Shown in pieces: positions 35,143-43,720 of a stretch of DNA of 64,000 bases. Position 1 is the stretch's first letter, and every line of letters starts with the position of its first letter. The stretch covers positions 1 through 64,000 of the forward strand of contig QCDE01000003.1 of assembly GCA_003281005.1 (NCBI GenBank), read 5' to 3'. A program made the translations under genes and the position numbers. A model generated the notes under the pieces. It ran no database searches. It was not told where the DNA came from and saw only the letters and a list, made by a program, of their open reading frames with translations. Source of the stretch: Pelagibacteraceae bacterium AG-349-O05. Lineage in GTDB: Bacteria; Pseudomonadota; Alphaproteobacteria; Pelagibacterales; Pelagibacteraceae.

Positions 35143-36011
35143 TTATTTAAAACTCTACCTGCTACAGTTTTTAATTTATCTATAGTCTTTTTTGTTCTTT
35201 TTTCTGGAGCGGTAATAATTGCTACATCTAAACAATTATTAGTGGGATCATTTGGGTCAATATGATTTTCAAAATTATCAATCAAATTTTTGATCATGAT
35301 TTTTGCTTTTTCAGCGTTTCCCAATAAAACTTTAATCACTTGTTGTACATCAACATTTTCATGATCTGGATGCCAACAATCAAAATCTGTAACCATGGAG
35401 ACAGATGCATATCTAATTTCAGCTTCTCTAGCTAATTTTGCTTCTGGCATGTTTGTCATACCAATCACATCTGCTTTCCAAGATCTATACAAATTAGACT
35501 CTGCTAATGTAGAAAATTGTGGCCCTTCCATAACTACATATGTTCCATTTCTTTGATAGTCTATGTTTGATTTTTTAATTGCTTCTTCGCATGCATTCAT
35601 TAATCCGTTAGAGGTTGGGTGAGCCATTGATACATGAGCAACAATCTCGTCATCAAAAAAAGTTTTATTTCTTGCAAAAGTCCTATCTATAAATTGATCT
35701 ACAATTACAAATTTTCCAGGAGGTAAATTTTCTTTAAGAGAACCAACAGCTGATACAGAAACAATATCTGTTACCCCTAACTGCTTAAGTGCATCTATAT
35801 TTGCTCTAAAATTTATATTTGAAGGAGAAACAAAATGCCCCTTTCCGTGTCTTGGTAAAAAATAAATTTCCTTACTATTATATTTGGTTTTTAAAATCTG
35901 ATCAGAAGGTTTTCCCCAGGGTGTTTGAAAATCAAGCAATTCTCTTTCTTTGAATTCCTCAACATCATAAAGACCACTACCACCAATTATTGCCAATTTA
36001 TTTGTTGTCAT
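35139..36011 (-). CDS. mtnP: S-methyl-5'-thioadenosine phosphorylase
   Basis: 290-residue purine-nucleoside phosphorylase family enzyme that splits MTA to adenine and methylthioribose-1-phosphate. Motifs are IIGGSGLYDVEEF near residue 8, LPRHGKGHFVSPS near residue 52, VVMEGPQFSTLAES near residue 159 and GMTNMPEAKLAREAE near residue 184. First gene of the mtnP-mtnA unit, divergent from apt, which can reuse the adenine. It clears the by-product of the SpeD-SpeE fusion encoded 4 kb away. Confidence 0.95.
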   Translation of the reverse strand: MTTNKLAIIGGSGLYDVEEFKERELLDFQTPWGKPSDQILKTKYNSKEIYFLPRHGKGHFVSPSNINFRANIDALKQLGVTDIVSVSAVGSLKENLPPGKFVIVDQFIDRTFARNKTFFDDEIVAHVSMAHPTSNGLMNACEEAIKKSNIDYQRNGTYVVMEGPQFSTLAESNLYRSWKADVIGMTNMPEAKLAREAEIRYASVSMVTDFDCWHPDHENVDVQQVIKVLLGNAEKAKIMIKNLIDNFENHIDPNDPTNNCLDVAIITAPEKRTKKTIDKLKTVAGRVLNK

Positions 36012-36052
36012 AATTAAAAAATTATTTATTTATACTTTTATATTTAACTATT

Positions 36053-36580
36053 ATGAATTTAAAAGATTATATTAGATCTATTCCTGATTATCCAAAAAAA
36101 GGTATTTTATTTAGAGATATAACCACGTTAATCAAAGATCAAAATGCATTTGCAGAGACAATTAATCAAATTATTGAAAGATCAAAAAAGTATAATTTTA
36201 CAAAAATAGCGGCTATTGAGTCTCGAGGTTTTGTATTTGCATCAGCTGTTTCGTTTGTTCTTAAAAAACCATTTATTATGCTTAGAAAAAAAAATAAGTT
36301 ACCCGCAGACGTTCACTCGGTAGATTTTGAGCTTGAATATGGAACTGCAACGATTGAGGTTCATAAAGACTCTATAAATGAAAAAGATGAAGTTCTAATT
36401 ATAGACGATTTAATTGCAACTGGAGGTACGGCTGAAGCAGCAGCAAAATTAGTCGAGATATCAAAAGGCAGAGTTGCTGCATTTGTATTTGTAATAAACC
36501 TTTTTGATCTAGGTGGATCAGATAATCTAATAAAAAGTAATTATAAAGTTGAGAATTTAATTGAATTTCCAGGGCATTAG
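36053..36580 (+). CDS. apt: Adenine phosphoribosyltransferase
   Basis: 175-residue type I phosphoribosyltransferase making AMP from adenine and PRPP. Recognised by IPDYPKKGILFRDITTL near residue 11, ESRGFVFASAV, MLRKKNKLPADVHS and the PRPP loop VLIIDDLIATGGTA near residue 113. It is divergent from mtnP, with 41 bases between the starts, which fits coordinated adenine salvage from MTA. Confidence 0.96.
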   Translation: MNLKDYIRSIPDYPKKGILFRDITTLIKDQNAFAETINQIIERSKKYNFTKIAAIESRGFVFASAVSFVLKKPFIMLRKKNKLPADVHSVDFELEYGTATIEVHKDSINEKDEVLIIDDLIATGGTAEAAAKLVEISKGRVAAFVFVINLFDLGGSDNLIKSNYKVENLIEFPGH

Positions 36581-36593
36581 AAAGTAAAAAAAC

Positions 36594-36602
36594 TTATCCA
36601 CA
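36594..36602 (+). other. Isolated perfect DnaA-box sequence
   Basis: TTATCCACA matches the consensus DnaA box exactly, 50 bases upstream of guaC and just before a TATAAT at 36608-36613. No neighbouring boxes or AT-rich origin features were seen, so it is not an origin; it could be a DnaA regulatory site or chance. Confidence 0.3.
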
Positions 36603-36607
36603 GGCTA

Positions 36608-36613
36608 TATAAT
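36608..36613 (+). promoter_or_regulatory. Predicted -10 element of guaC
   Basis: Perfect TATAAT 38 bases before the guaC ATG. No -35 of quality was found at 16-18 bases; the DnaA-like box occupies part of that space. The leader between has a small TGATTA/TAATCA stem. Confidence 0.4.
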
Positions 36614-36651
36614 GTTTGAAATAAATTATTATGATTATAACTTAATCATCA

Positions 36652-37686
36652 ATGAGAATTGAAGAAGAGCTTAAATTAGATTATTCAGACGTACTTTTTA
36701 GGCCTAAAAGAAGTACCTTGAAAAGCCGTAAAGACGTAAATCTTTTAAGAACATACAGATTCAAATACAGCAAAAATGAATGGTCAGGTATTCCCATCAT
36801 GGCAGCAAATATGGATGGTGTTGGAGAGCTAAGTGTTGCTGAAAAATTAAATGAATATGGAATGATTACATCATTAACTAAACAACATGACGTTAAAAAA
36901 ATTAAACAAAATAAAAATATAAAAAAAATATATCCTAATATTGCACTAAGTGTTGGTATCAAAAAAGAAGATTTTCAAAATTTAGATAAGGTATTAAAAG
37001 AATTTAGCTTTTTTAAATTTATTTGTATTGATGTTGCAAATGGTTACACAGAACATTTCACTAATTTTATTAAATCTGTAAGGGATAAATACCCAACTAA
37101 AACAATAATCGCAGGTAATGTAGTAACTGCTGATATGACTCAAGAATTAGTTCTAAGTGGCGCTGATATTGTTAAAGTTGGAATTGGACCTGGAAGTGTT
37201 TGTACGACAAGAATTCAAACTGGAGTTGGTTATCCTCAATTAAGTGCGGTGATAGAATGTGCTGATGCAGCACATGGACTTGGTGCACATGTAATTGCAG
37301 ATGGTGGATGTACATGTCCTGGTGATGTGGCTAAAGGTTTTGGAGGTGGTGCTGATTTTGTTATGCTCGGCGGCATGCTTGCAGGCCATGATGAAGGAAA
37401 CGGTAAAATTGTTAAAATTAATGGAGAAAAATATATAGAGTTTTATGGATCTAGTTCAGAAGTTGCTAATAAAAAACACTATGGCGGTCTATCAGATTAT
37501 CGAAGTAGTGAAGGACGTAAAGTAAGGGTCAAATATAGAGGTAAAATTAACGACACGATTTTAAATATCCTTGGTGGTGTAAGAAGTAGCTGTACTTATG
37601 TTGGTGCACCTTCGCTAAAACAATTAAGTAAATGCACAACATTTGTTAGAGTATCCAGTCAATTTAATGATAGTTTGATTAAATAA
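36652..37686 (+). CDS. guaC: GMP reductase
   Basis: 344-residue TIM barrel reducing GMP to IMP with NADPH, linking guanine to adenine pools. The N-terminus MRIEEELKLDYSDVLFRPKR is very close to E. coli GuaC, and the flavin-free IMPDH/GMPR active loop with catalytic Cys is GIGPGSVCTTRIQTG near residue 178. There are no CBS domains, which separates it from IMP dehydrogenase. It lies next to apt and a phosphoribosyltransferase, forming a purine-salvage group. Confidence 0.93.
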   Translation: MRIEEELKLDYSDVLFRPKRSTLKSRKDVNLLRTYRFKYSKNEWSGIPIMAANMDGVGELSVAEKLNEYGMITSLTKQHDVKKIKQNKNIKKIYPNIALSVGIKKEDFQNLDKVLKEFSFFKFICIDVANGYTEHFTNFIKSVRDKYPTKTIIAGNVVTADMTQELVLSGADIVKVGIGPGSVCTTRIQTGVGYPQLSAVIECADAAHGLGAHVIADGGCTCPGDVAKGFGGGADFVMLGGMLAGHDEGNGKIVKINGEKYIEFYGSSSEVANKKHYGGLSDYRSSEGRKVRVKYRGKINDTILNILGGVRSSCTYVGAPSLKQLSKCTTFVRVSSQFNDSLIK

Positions 37687-37687
37687 T

Positions 37688-38206
37688 TTATTTTTCAAAC
37701 TTAAAATCTTTTATATTTGTAGTTTCATATTTCTCAAAAGGCATATGTATCCAAGGAGAATCTTTTAAATAATCTACAGAATAATCAGGTTTAAATTTTG
37801 AAGTTGATTTGTGCCATATAACTGCAGTTTTAATTTTTTCATCTAAATAAAATCCGTAGAAATGCTCTAACCATTTGATACTTTTTATTAAAGTTTTTCC
37901 AGAGTCTGCTAAATCATCAACTAACAAAACATGTGAACCTAAATTTGGAGTAGTTTTCGCTAAATCTCTTGAAAAAGTAAACTGTCCTTGTTGGTTTTTA
38001 ATATCATCACTATCACCATGGTAAGATTCTACGGATAAGATTGCTAAAGGGACATTGAAAAGTCTACTAAAAACATCTCCTACTCTTAATCCACCTTTTG
38101 CAATACAAATAATTTGATTAAATTTTAAGTTATCCTCATAAACTTTTTTAGCTAATTGCTCAATTTTTTTATGATATTCTTCCCAAGTTATATAAATATC
38201 TTTCAT
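37688..38206 (-). CDS. Purine phosphoribosyltransferase (xanthine-guanine type)
   Basis: Type I phosphoribosyltransferase with the PRPP motif VLLVDDLADSGKTL near residue 92 of the ORF and an early GGLRVGDVFSRL loop. It resembles Gpt/hypoxanthine-guanine enzymes and probably salvages guanine, xanthine or hypoxanthine. The ORF-track start (38239) lies within tRNA-Met; the next ATG, at 38206 (MKDIYITWEE), fits the domain and lies just past the tRNA, so I use it (172 residues). Confidence 0.8.
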   Translation of the reverse strand: MKDIYITWEEYHKKIEQLAKKVYEDNLKFNQIICIAKGGLRVGDVFSRLFNVPLAILSVESYHGDSDDIKNQQGQFTFSRDLAKTTPNLGSHVLLVDDLADSGKTLIKSIKWLEHFYGFYLDEKIKTAVIWHKSTSKFKPDYSVDYLKDSPWIHMPFEKYETTNIKDFKFEK

Positions 38207-38212
38207 AATTTT

Positions 38213-38289
38213 TGGTAGCGGGAAGTGGGATCGAACCACTGACCTCGGGCTTATGAGTCCCGCGCTCTAACCAACTGAGCTACCCCGCC
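38213..38289 (-). tRNA. tRNA-Met (anticodon CAT)
   Basis: A full 77-nt cloverleaf on the minus strand, from GGCGGGG to the encoded CCA (read as TGG at 38213-38215). D arm GCTC.GAGC, anticodon loop CTCATAA, T arm AGTGG/CCACT with TTCGATC. Acceptor pair 1-72 is G-U, and position 31-39 is an A-G mismatch at the foot of the anticodon stem. The CTCATAA loop fits elongator Met, although tRNA-Ile with a lysidine-modified CAT has the same loop and cannot be excluded. Confidence 0.92.
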
Positions 38290-38358
38290 TTAATTGATAA
38301 ATGGTTTATAATATAAATCTTTATTGTTTCAATAAACTTTTTTAAATCAAATTCTAAA

Positions 38359-38568
38359 CTAAATAATAAAATAAATAGCTAATGAGCTAACTAAACCAGC
38401 TAAAATAATTGAAAAAACAATTCTTTTTTTTAAAGTTCTTTTTTGATCTAATCTTACTCTATTCAGTAAAATATTTACATTAGTAGTTTTAATCTTATCT
38501 ACTTCAAAATCTTTATTTCTAGCAATATCAGTATTAGATAATGATATGTCTTGATCATTTTTTTTCAC
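38359..38568 (-). CDS. Small C-terminally anchored membrane protein (paralogue family)
   Basis: 69 residues: a polar N-terminal ~45, a basic juxtamembrane stretch (DQKRTLKKR) and one C-terminal hydrophobic helix (IVFSIILAGLVSSLAIYFII), the shape of a tail-anchored protein with the body in the cytoplasm. The pattern VN-I-L-x-x-R...KK..KKR is shared with the protein at 48479-48676. Function unknown. It stands alone between tRNA-Met and the dehydrogenase gene. Confidence 0.6.
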   Translation of the reverse strand: MKKNDQDISLSNTDIARNKDFEVDKIKTTNVNILLNRVRLDQKRTLKKRIVFSIILAGLVSSLAIYFII

Positions 38569-38616
38569 AGTTTATTTAACCAGCTAATTAACTTAAATAC
38601 AATAAATTAAAATTAA

Positions 38617-41061
38617 CTAAATTTTTCTAAAATCTTTTGTATTTAGTGGTTTTGAAAGAATTTCGATTGGATATTTGGTCTTCTCTACTTCAATGAACAA
38701 ATTTTTACCTTTAAGCGTGTCTATTGTGTTTCCTGAATTAACATAGCCAAATGATAAATTTTTTTCAAAGCAGAATGAATAATTTCCTGAAGTGGTTCTT
38801 CCAATGATTTTATCATCTAAATAAATAGGCTCTTCGTGCAACAACAAAGGTTGACCAGGTTTACTATCTTTTAATGTAAACATCATCAATGTCTTTACTA
38901 AAGGTTTATCTTTAATTTTTAACAATGCGTCTTTACCTATAAAATTAACATGTTTTTTATAACTAATAGTAAAATTTAAACCTGCTTGATACTGATTTTC
39001 CTCTGGGGAAATATCATGACCCCAATGCACAAAACCACTTTCCATTCTCATTATGTCCATCGCATGCATTCCACAATGAGATAAATCAAAATTTTTACCT
39101 TCTTCAATTAAAATTTTATATAATTTTAAAGCGTTTTCTTTATCGACATATAATTCAAATCCAAGTTCACCTACATAAGATATTCTTTGTGCCCAAACTT
39201 TAATATCATCTATATTTATATTTTTACCTGAACCAAATCGAAAATTTTCTGATGCAAGATCTTCTTCACTAATCTTTTGAATCATGTCTCTACTTTTAGG
39301 TCCAAATATACCAAGACAACAAATCTCCTCTGTAACATCAAAAAATTTAACATCCTCGGATAAATATTTTAAAATGTGAAATTTATCTCTTTCTCTTGTA
39401 GCGGCTGGACTTACTATTCTAAAATAATTTTTATCTAAACAAACAACAGTTAAATCTGTTTCTATTCCGCCGCCCTCATTAAGCATGTGAGTATAGGTAG
39501 TTTTTCCAATTTCATTTTTAATGTTGGCTGTACAGATTTTTTGTAATTCACTATGAGTTTTTTCACCTTTTAAGTCAAATTTAGAAAAAGTTGAAAAATC
39601 AAAAAGTCCTACATTCTTTCTAGCATTTATGGTTTCATGTTTTGCAGACGGGTACCAATTTTGATAATTAAAACTATAATTATATTTTGGTTCTTCACCG
39701 TTTAAAGAGTACCACATAGGTCTTTCAAAACCTCCTGTAACGCCAAAACATGCACCAGCTTTTTTTAACTCATCATGATAAGGTAGTAATTTTTCATTTC
39801 TTGAAGTTTCGTGTTGTTTATACGGCCAATGCATACCATATAAATCCCCTAAGGTTTCAGTAACCCTATCCATGATAAATTTTGAAGAAGAATGAAACTT
39901 TTGAAATCTTTTTATATCTAAAGAAAATAAATCTTCATTTATATGACCGTTAATCATCCAGTCAGCAGTAACTCTACCTGCACCACCAGAACTTGCTATT
40001 CCAATACTATTAAAACCACAACATGTATAAAGATTTTTAACTTCTGGTGTTTCTCCAAGTAAATATTGAGTATCAGGTGTAAACGACTCAGGTCCTGAAA
40101 AAAATTTTCTTATACCTGCGTTTTCTAACATTGGGAGTCTGTGAAAAGATTTTTCAAGGTAAGGCTCGAAATGATCAAAATCGTCAGGAAATTCTCCAAA
40201 TGAAAAATCATCTGGGACTCTGCCACTATCTTTAAAAGCAGGTTTTGCATTAGGTTCAAAAATTCCAACTAACATTTTTCCAGTATCCTCTTTTAAATAA
40301 AGGCACGCATTGTAATCCCTTAAAACAGGTAAATCTTTAGGAAGATCTTTCATAGGTTCTGTGATCACATAGAAGTGCTCATTAGGATATAGCGGAACAC
40401 TAACACCAATATCTTCTCCAATTTGTCGAGACCACATACCTGTAGCTAAAACTACATATTCACAATCAATTTTTCCTTGAGAAGTTTTAACACCACATAT
40501 TCGTTTATTTTTAACTAAAATTTTTTTTACTGGTGATTTCTCAAATATCTGAACACCTAGCATTTTAGCTGCTTTAGACAATACATTGGTAACACCAACA
40601 GGATCTGCCTGACCATCTTTTGGCATATAAACTCCGCCAACTAGATCTTCGTTTTTTACTACTGGATATAATTCTTTTATTCTTTCTTTATTTAAAACCT
40701 CTACCTCAACATTAGATAGTTGTGCTGTAGTAGCTTGCCTTAACAACTCCTGCATCCTCTCTTTAGATGAGGCAACTGTAATTGCTCCATTTTGTTTAAG
40801 ACCAGTTGATAAACCTGTTTTTTTTTCTAGCTCTTTATAAAGATCTAAAGAATATTTTCTTAACTTAGTTATAGTAGAAGTAGCTCCTAATTGACCTATT
40901 AATCCTGCAGCATGCCATGTTGTTCCAGAAGTAAGTTGGTCTCTTTCTAATAAAACTACGTCTTTCCAGCCAAATTTAGCTAAATGATAAGCACAAGAGG
41001 TACCAGCAACTCCACCTCCTATTACAACTACCTTTGCGCTTGAAGGATAGTTTTTCTCCAT
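38617..41061 (-). CDS. Dimethylglycine/sarcosine dehydrogenase family FAD protein with GcvT domain
   Basis: 814 residues. The N-terminal ~400 are a DAO-type FAD oxidoreductase: VVVIGGGVAGTSCAYHLA near residue 12 and the flavinylation-type His in SGTTWHAAGL near residue 46. The C-terminal ~400 are a GcvT-like folate-binding domain (from about residue 430, with NVGLFDFSTFSKF and ELGFELY). Such enzymes demethylate dimethylglycine or sarcosine and pass the one-carbon unit to tetrahydrofolate, a route from glycine betaine to glycine in SAR11-type cells. Substrate among dimethylglycine, sarcosine and related amines is not settled. It is three bases downstream of ald. Confidence 0.87.
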   Translation of the reverse strand: MEKNYPSSAKVVVIGGGVAGTSCAYHLAKFGWKDVVLLERDQLTSGTTWHAAGLIGQLGATSTITKLRKYSLDLYKELEKKTGLSTGLKQNGAITVASSKERMQELLRQATTAQLSNVEVEVLNKERIKELYPVVKNEDLVGGVYMPKDGQADPVGVTNVLSKAAKMLGVQIFEKSPVKKILVKNKRICGVKTSQGKIDCEYVVLATGMWSRQIGEDIGVSVPLYPNEHFYVITEPMKDLPKDLPVLRDYNACLYLKEDTGKMLVGIFEPNAKPAFKDSGRVPDDFSFGEFPDDFDHFEPYLEKSFHRLPMLENAGIRKFFSGPESFTPDTQYLLGETPEVKNLYTCCGFNSIGIASSGGAGRVTADWMINGHINEDLFSLDIKRFQKFHSSSKFIMDRVTETLGDLYGMHWPYKQHETSRNEKLLPYHDELKKAGACFGVTGGFERPMWYSLNGEEPKYNYSFNYQNWYPSAKHETINARKNVGLFDFSTFSKFDLKGEKTHSELQKICTANIKNEIGKTTYTHMLNEGGGIETDLTVVCLDKNYFRIVSPAATRERDKFHILKYLSEDVKFFDVTEEICCLGIFGPKSRDMIQKISEEDLASENFRFGSGKNINIDDIKVWAQRISYVGELGFELYVDKENALKLYKILIEEGKNFDLSHCGMHAMDIMRMESGFVHWGHDISPEENQYQAGLNFTISYKKHVNFIGKDALLKIKDKPLVKTLMMFTLKDSKPGQPLLLHEEPIYLDDKIIGRTTSGNYSFCFEKNLSFGYVNSGNTIDTLKGKNLFIEVEKTKYPIEILSKPLNTKDFRKI

Positions 41062-41063
41062 TT

Positions 41064-42182
41064 CTAATGTTTGATAGCTTCTCCAGGTTCTACAAAACTA
41101 TGTCCAAAGACATCAGCAACTGCTTTGTAAGTTACTTGACCTTTATGAACATTTAACCCTGCTAAAAAGTTTTTATCTTCACTTAATGCTTTTTGATAAC
41201 CTTTATTAGCAAGCTTAACTAAGAAAGGTAGAGTTGCATTATTTAATGCTAATGTTGATGTTCTAGGAACACCTCCTGGCATATTTGCTACACAATAATG
41301 AACTACATCATCGACAATATAGGTTGGATCACCGTGTGTTGTAGGTTTACTGGTTTCTACACAACCACCTTGATCTATAGCAACATCAACAATTACAGAA
41401 CCTCTTTTCATTTTTTTAATCATTTGTTTAGTAATTAATTTTGGAGCTTCTGCTCCTGGAATTAATACACCGCCAACCAATAAATCTGCCTCCGCAACTA
41501 ATTTATCTAAATCTGTTTTATCACTTTGCTCTGGAATAATTTTATCTCCAAACATTTCAACAAGTTGTTTTAATCTTGCCTCGGATTTATCAACAATATG
41601 AACTTTTGCTTGCATGCCAGTTGCAATCACTGCAGCATTTTCTCCAACAACTCCTCCTCCTAAAATAACTACTGTTCCGCCTGTTACACCTGGTGCTCCT
41701 CCCAAAAGCAATCCTCTACCACTTTGATTTTTTTCTAAGCAGTGAGCTCCTGCTTGCACAGACATTCTGCCTGCAACAGCACTCATTGGAGCAAGTAAAG
41801 GTAATCTTCCATTATCATCCGTTACAGTTTCATAAGCGATATTAATACTTTTAGATTTTATTAAACCCTCAGTTAATTCTTTTGCTGCAGCTAAATGAAG
41901 ATAAGTATATACGATTTGATTTTCTCTAATCATATCAACTTCTACCTTCTGAGGTTCTTTAACTTTAACAATTATTTCTGCATCATTAAAAATATCAGCA
42001 GCGGTATCAGCAATTTTAGCTCCGGCTTTTATATATTGGTCGTTATCAAAACCAGCCTCAAACCCACCGTTGTTTTCAACTAAAACTTCATGACCCTCTG
42101 AAACTAAAGTTTTTACACTATCAGGAGTTAAACCAATTCTATTTTCTTGTGGTTTTATTTCTTTGGGAACTCCAATTTTCAT
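41064..42182 (-). CDS. ald: Alanine dehydrogenase
   Basis: 372 residues with the N-terminal MKIGVPKEIKPQENRIGLTP signature, Rossmann motif VVILGGGVVGENAA near residue 171, catalytic His in YTYLHLAAA near residue 96 and Asp in IVDVAIDQGGCVETS near residue 263. It converts alanine to pyruvate with NAD. In taurine degradation by the aminotransferase route it regenerates the pyruvate acceptor; it follows the aminotransferase gene by nine bases. Confidence 0.94.
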   Translation of the reverse strand: MKIGVPKEIKPQENRIGLTPDSVKTLVSEGHEVLVENNGGFEAGFDNDQYIKAGAKIADTAADIFNDAEIIVKVKEPQKVEVDMIRENQIVYTYLHLAAAKELTEGLIKSKSINIAYETVTDDNGRLPLLAPMSAVAGRMSVQAGAHCLEKNQSGRGLLLGGAPGVTGGTVVILGGGVVGENAAVIATGMQAKVHIVDKSEARLKQLVEMFGDKIIPEQSDKTDLDKLVAEADLLVGGVLIPGAEAPKLITKQMIKKMKRGSVIVDVAIDQGGCVETSKPTTHGDPTYIVDDVVHYCVANMPGGVPRTSTLALNNATLPFLVKLANKGYQKALSEDKNFLAGLNVHKGQVTYKAVADVFGHSFVEPGEAIKH

Positions 42183-42191
42183 AAACGAAAA

Positions 42192-43538
42192 TTAATTCTT
42201 TTTACTTTTTGCGTAATTTGTTATTCCAGTTCGAAGTTTTTCAATGATCTCATCTATGTGTTTTTTTTCACAAATAAACATTGGAGCAATAATTAAACAA
42301 TCACCTGTAGCTTTAAAATTTACACCCGCTTCATAGCAATGTTTGAAACAAGTAAGTCCAGCAGCACCTGGTTTTTTGTCCATAACAATATCTATTCCAC
42401 CCATCATTCCGTATCCTCTGATGTTATCAACAACATCAATATCTTTTAGAGACATTAAACCTTCTTGGAAATAAGGCGCTAAATTTTTAGCTCTATTAAA
42501 AATATCATCCTTTTCAATAATATCCTGTACAGCTAAACCAGCAGCTACAGAAATTGGAATTCCAGAATAAGTATATCCATGAAATAATTCGATCGTTCCT
42601 TTAGGAGCATTTTCTGCAATAGCATCATAGATATCTTCTTTGCATGCAACAACTCCCATTGGGCTTATACCATTTGTTGTTGCTTTAGCCATTGTTATCA
42701 TGTCTGGAGTTACACCATACTCTTGTGATGCAAATGGAGAACCAGTTCTACCCCAGCCTGTAATTACTTCATCAAAAATTAAAAGAATTCCGTGTTTATC
42801 ACAAATTTCTCTTAATCTTTGTAGATATCCTTTTGGTGGAACTAATGTACCTGTTGATCCTGCAATAGGTTCAACAATACAAGCTGCAATATTTTCGGCT
42901 CCAAAGTTCATACAAATTCTTTCTAAATCTTCTGCTAACTCTACACCTGTTTCTGGCTGACCACTTACAAATTTATGTTCTGGTAAATGTGTATGTCTCA
43001 TATGAACAACACCCGGCATTAAAACACTTGCAAAAGTTTTAACATTATTAACCATACCTCCAACAGAAGTCGCACCAATATTCATTCCATGGTAACCTCT
43101 TTCTCTACCAACAAATCTAAATCTTTGACTATCTCCTCTCGCTCTATGATAAGCGATTGCAATCTTTATTGCAGTCTCGACAGCTGTTGAACCACAAATA
43201 GTGTAAAACATTCTATTTAAATTTCCCGGAGTGTGTTTTGAAATTCTAGTCGCTAATTCAAACGATCCACCAAAACCTTGTTGAAAAGGTTGACAATAAT
43301 CTAACGTTTTTAACTGATTTGTTATTGCCTCAATAATTTCTTCTCTACCATGCCCTAACGGATTACAAAATAATCCAGAGCTTGCATCAATTTGAGTTTG
43401 TCCTTGGTGGTTTTTTAAATACACACCTTTAGCTTCAACAATTAATCTTGGGTTCTCTTTAAAATCTTTGTTAGATGTAAATGGCATCCAATGCTCATTT
43501 AAAGAATTTGGAATTGCTGTTTTATTTTGCGTGCTCAT
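42192..43538 (-). CDS. Class III omega-aminotransferase, probable taurine:pyruvate aminotransferase
   Basis: 448-residue PLP enzyme. The N-terminus HWMPFTSNKDFKENPRLIVEA is typical of omega-amino-acid:pyruvate aminotransferases, the Asp-containing LIFDEVITGWGRTG and the Lys in MAKATTNGISPMG bind PLP. Sequence alone suits beta-alanine, hypotaurine or taurine. Location, with ald directly downstream and TauABC divergent upstream, favours Tpa (taurine plus pyruvate to sulfoacetaldehyde plus alanine). No Xsc gene is in the window. Confidence 0.82.
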   Translation of the reverse strand: MSTQNKTAIPNSLNEHWMPFTSNKDFKENPRLIVEAKGVYLKNHQGQTQIDASSGLFCNPLGHGREEIIEAITNQLKTLDYCQPFQQGFGGSFELATRISKHTPGNLNRMFYTICGSTAVETAIKIAIAYHRARGDSQRFRFVGRERGYHGMNIGATSVGGMVNNVKTFASVLMPGVVHMRHTHLPEHKFVSGQPETGVELAEDLERICMNFGAENIAACIVEPIAGSTGTLVPPKGYLQRLREICDKHGILLIFDEVITGWGRTGSPFASQEYGVTPDMITMAKATTNGISPMGVVACKEDIYDAIAENAPKGTIELFHGYTYSGIPISVAAGLAVQDIIEKDDIFNRAKNLAPYFQEGLMSLKDIDVVDNIRGYGMMGGIDIVMDKKPGAAGLTCFKHCYEAGVNFKATGDCLIIAPMFICEKKHIDEIIEKLRTGITNYAKSKKN

Positions 43539-43720
43539 AAAAATTTCTTTCTATAAAATTTTTTATTTTAATCTTAAGGCCTCTTTAGACTAAAATAAAT
43601 GGATTAACTACCACATTATTGACACAACCACCAATTGTATAAACTTTCTTTTTTGTTTTACTTCAGGCACAATTTGAATTTAAATATCCAGAATTTAATT
43701 AATTAAACATAGGGGAATAA

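Noticed and set aside
36594-36613. Replication origin at the DnaA box
   Set aside because: Only one box, no dnaA, gidA, hemE or other origin-linked genes, and no AT-rich repeats beyond the general composition.
37688-38239. Phosphoribosyltransferase start at 38239 as in the ORF track
   Set aside because: That start is inside tRNA-Met; ATG 38206 fits the domain.
42640-42960. 106-residue plus-strand ORF inside the aminotransferase
   Set aside because: Antisense shadow of a conserved PLP enzyme.
38617-43538. Glycine riboswitch upstream of the dimethylglycine dehydrogenase/ald/aminotransferase genes
   Set aside because: Genes are 2-9 bases apart and the aminotransferase leader shows no aptamer-like structure.
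43619-43643. TTGACA (43619) and TATAAA (43638) upstream of tauA as a promoter
   Set aside because: The spacer is only 13 bases, too short for a normal sigma70 promoter. No better pair was found, so I list no promoter for tauA. The rest of the 182-base gap 43539-43720 shows only the tauA ribosome site.
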